A stretch of 5,939 nucleotides of DNA from Serpens sp964410065. Lineage in GTDB: Bacteria > Pseudomonadota > Gammaproteobacteria > Pseudomonadales > Pseudomonadaceae. The stretch lies in assembly GCA_964410065.1 (NCBI GenBank), contig CAYPFO010000107.1, positions 1 through 5,939 of the forward strand, given 5' to 3'. The notes under the pieces are model-generated. The model searched no databases and was not told the origin of the DNA. It was given only the letters and a program-made list of their open reading frames with translations. Position numbers and translations under genes: made by a program. This document shows positions 4,825-5,939 of this stretch, in pieces (position 1 is the stretch's first letter; the number at the start of each line of letters is the position of its first letter).

Positions 4825-5939
4825 ATGTTGATCCTGCGCGGCGCTCCCGCCCTTTCTGCCTTCCGCCATGGCAAATTGCTTGAGCAACTGACCAGCAAGG
4901 TTCCAGCGGTGACTGGGCTGTACGCCGAGTTCGCACACTTTGCCGATGTGGCCGGTGAGTTGACCGATGCTGAGCAAGGCGTATTGGCACGCTTGCTCAA
5001 GTACGGTCCCAGTGTGCCGGTGCAGGAACCTGCCGGTCGGCTGTTCCTCAGCGTGCCGCGCTTCGGCACCTTGTCACCCTGGTCGAGCAAGGCCAGCGAT
5101 ATCGCCCACAACTGCGGCCTCGGCAAGATTCAGCGCCTGGAACGTGGCATCGCCTATTACGTGACCGGCGAGTTGAGTGAAGCCGATGTCGCCCAGGTGA
5201 CCGCGTTGCTGCATGACCGCATGACGCAAATGGTGCTGCAGCGCTTCGAAGAGGCCGCCGGCCTGTTCAGCCATGCCCAGCCCAAGCCGCTGACGGCGGT
5301 GGACGTGCTGGGCGGCGGTCGCGCCGCGCTGGAAAAGGCCAACACCGAGCTGGGTCTGGCCCTTGCCGAGGACGAGATCGACTACCTGGTAAAGAGCTTC
5401 GGTGACCTGGGCCGCAACCCCCACGACATCGAACTGATGATGTTCGCCCAGGCCAACTCCGAACACTGCCGGCACAAGATCTTCAATGCCAGCTGGGACA
5501 TCGACGGCGAGAGCCAGGAAAAGTCCCTGTTCGGGATGATCAAGAACACCTTCCAGATGAACAGTGAGGGTGTGCTGTCCGCGTACAAGGACAACGCCGC
5601 CGTAATCGTCGGCCACACTGCCGGGCGTTTCTACCCGAACCCGCAGACCGGCGAGTACGCTGCCAATCAGGAACCCGTACACATCCTGATGAAGGTGGAA
5701 ACCCACAACCACCCGACCGCCATTGCGCCGTTCCCCGGCGCCTCCACCGGCTCGGGCGGCGAGATTCGCGACGAAGGCGCCACCGGGCGCGGCGCCAAGC
5801 CCAAGGCCGGCCTGACCGGCTTCACCGTCTCCAACCTGAACATCCCCGGTTTCGAGCAGCCTTGGGAAGTGCCCTATGGCAAGCCCGAGCGCATCGTCAC
5901 GCCGCTGGACATCATGATCGAAGGCCCGCTGGGCGGCGC
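4825..5939 (+). CDS. purL: Phosphoribosylformylglycinamidine synthase PurL, N-terminal part
   Basis: Large single-chain FGAM synthase, the fourth step of de novo purine synthesis: FGAR + ATP + glutamine gives FGAM + ADP + Pi + glutamate in the cytoplasm. The window holds the first 371 codons of a protein that is about 1,300 residues in gamma-proteobacteria; the frame is open to the right edge. The N-terminus MLILRGAPALSAF aligns with E. coli PurL. The N-terminal domain includes YAEFAHFAD and SPWSSKASDIAHNCGL, the linker LALAEDEIDYL, and the synthase domain begins with FAQANSEHCRHKIFNASW (Asn211 to His217 core). It continues with KVETHNHPTAI (290-300) and GSGGEIRDEGATGRGAKPKAG (from about 309), the ATP/substrate-binding segments. 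The ATG at 4825 has a GAGG 11 nt upstream (4810-4813), slightly distant. The glutaminase domain lies beyond the window. Divergent from mltF, a usual neighbour in pseudomonads. Confidence 0.96.
   Translation, partial: MLILRGAPALSAFRHGKLLEQLTSKVPAVTGLYAEFAHFADVAGELTDAEQGVLARLLKYGPSVPVQEPAGRLFLSVPRFGTLSPWSSKASDIAHNCGLGKIQRLERGIAYYVTGELSEADVAQVTALLHDRMTQMVLQRFEEAAGLFSHAQPKPLTAVDVLGGGRAALEKANTELGLALAEDEIDYLVKSFGDLGRNPHDIELMMFAQANSEHCRHKIFNASWDIDGESQEKSLFGMIKNTFQMNSEGVLSAYKDNAAVIVGHTAGRFYPNPQTGEYAANQEPVHILMKVETHNHPTAIAPFPGASTGSGGEIRDEGATGRGAKPKAGLTGFTVSNLNIPGFEQPWEVPYGKPERIVTPLDIMIEGPLGG

Noticed and set aside
4694..5126. Minus-strand open frames spanning the purL start and intergenic region
   Set aside because: They overlap the conserved purL N-terminus, have no ribosome site or family resemblance, and disagree with one another in frame.
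5074..5712. Minus-strand open frame of 212 codons antisense to purL
   Set aside because: It lies wholly inside the strongly conserved purL reading frame and shows only shadow-type composition.
1..5939. A new defence, mobile or other undescribed system
   Set aside because: All sizeable coding regions belong to known housekeeping or transport families. There are no CRISPR repeats, transposase motifs, long inverted repeats, tRNA or rRNA genes or integration scars that I could see.

Overview
The window looks like an ordinary stretch of a Pseudomonas chromosome, most likely of the P. fluorescens / P. putida type. It is GC-rich, the coding frames favour G or C at third positions, MltF closely resembles the P. 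aeruginosa form as I remember it, and mltF and purL sit back to back as they do in pseudomonads. Assignments rest on family motifs recalled from memory and read by eye; no database search was made.

Layout. Positions 1-146 hold no gene I recognise and end at a strong hairpin (147-175). Positions 178-2962 carry a minus-strand sulfate/thiosulfate ABC importer operon, transcribed right to left: a CysP/Sbp-type periplasmic binding protein (2962-1949), a hairpin terminator or attenuator (1900-1930), the permease cysT/cysU (1853-1005, GTG start) and the permease cysW (1008-178, overlapping cysT by 4 nt). The ATPase gene cysA, which usually follows cysW, is not in the window: the hairpin lies directly after the cysW stop and no CysA start can be read in any minus frame of the remaining bases. 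Positions 2963-3195 are intergenic and contain a strikingly AT-rich stretch (3041-3100) that probably holds the operon promoter and a LysR-type (CysB-like) site. Positions 4656-3196, minus strand, encode MltF, a membrane-bound lytic murein transglycosylase. Positions 4657-4824 are the divergent promoter region, and from 4825 to the right edge runs the first 371 codons of purL on the plus strand.

How the genes work together. The binding protein captures sulfate or thiosulfate in the periplasm and delivers it to a CysT-CysW channel, which must be powered by a CysA-type ATPase encoded elsewhere. MltF (cell-wall turnover) and PurL (de novo purine synthesis) are housekeeping neighbours with no evident functional tie to the transporter. 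The points worth a second look are the missing ATPase gene, the internal attenuator, the CysP-like ligand pocket with two extra substitutions, the AT-rich operator region, the possibly leaderless mltF start, and the unexplained left end. I see no previously undescribed system here.
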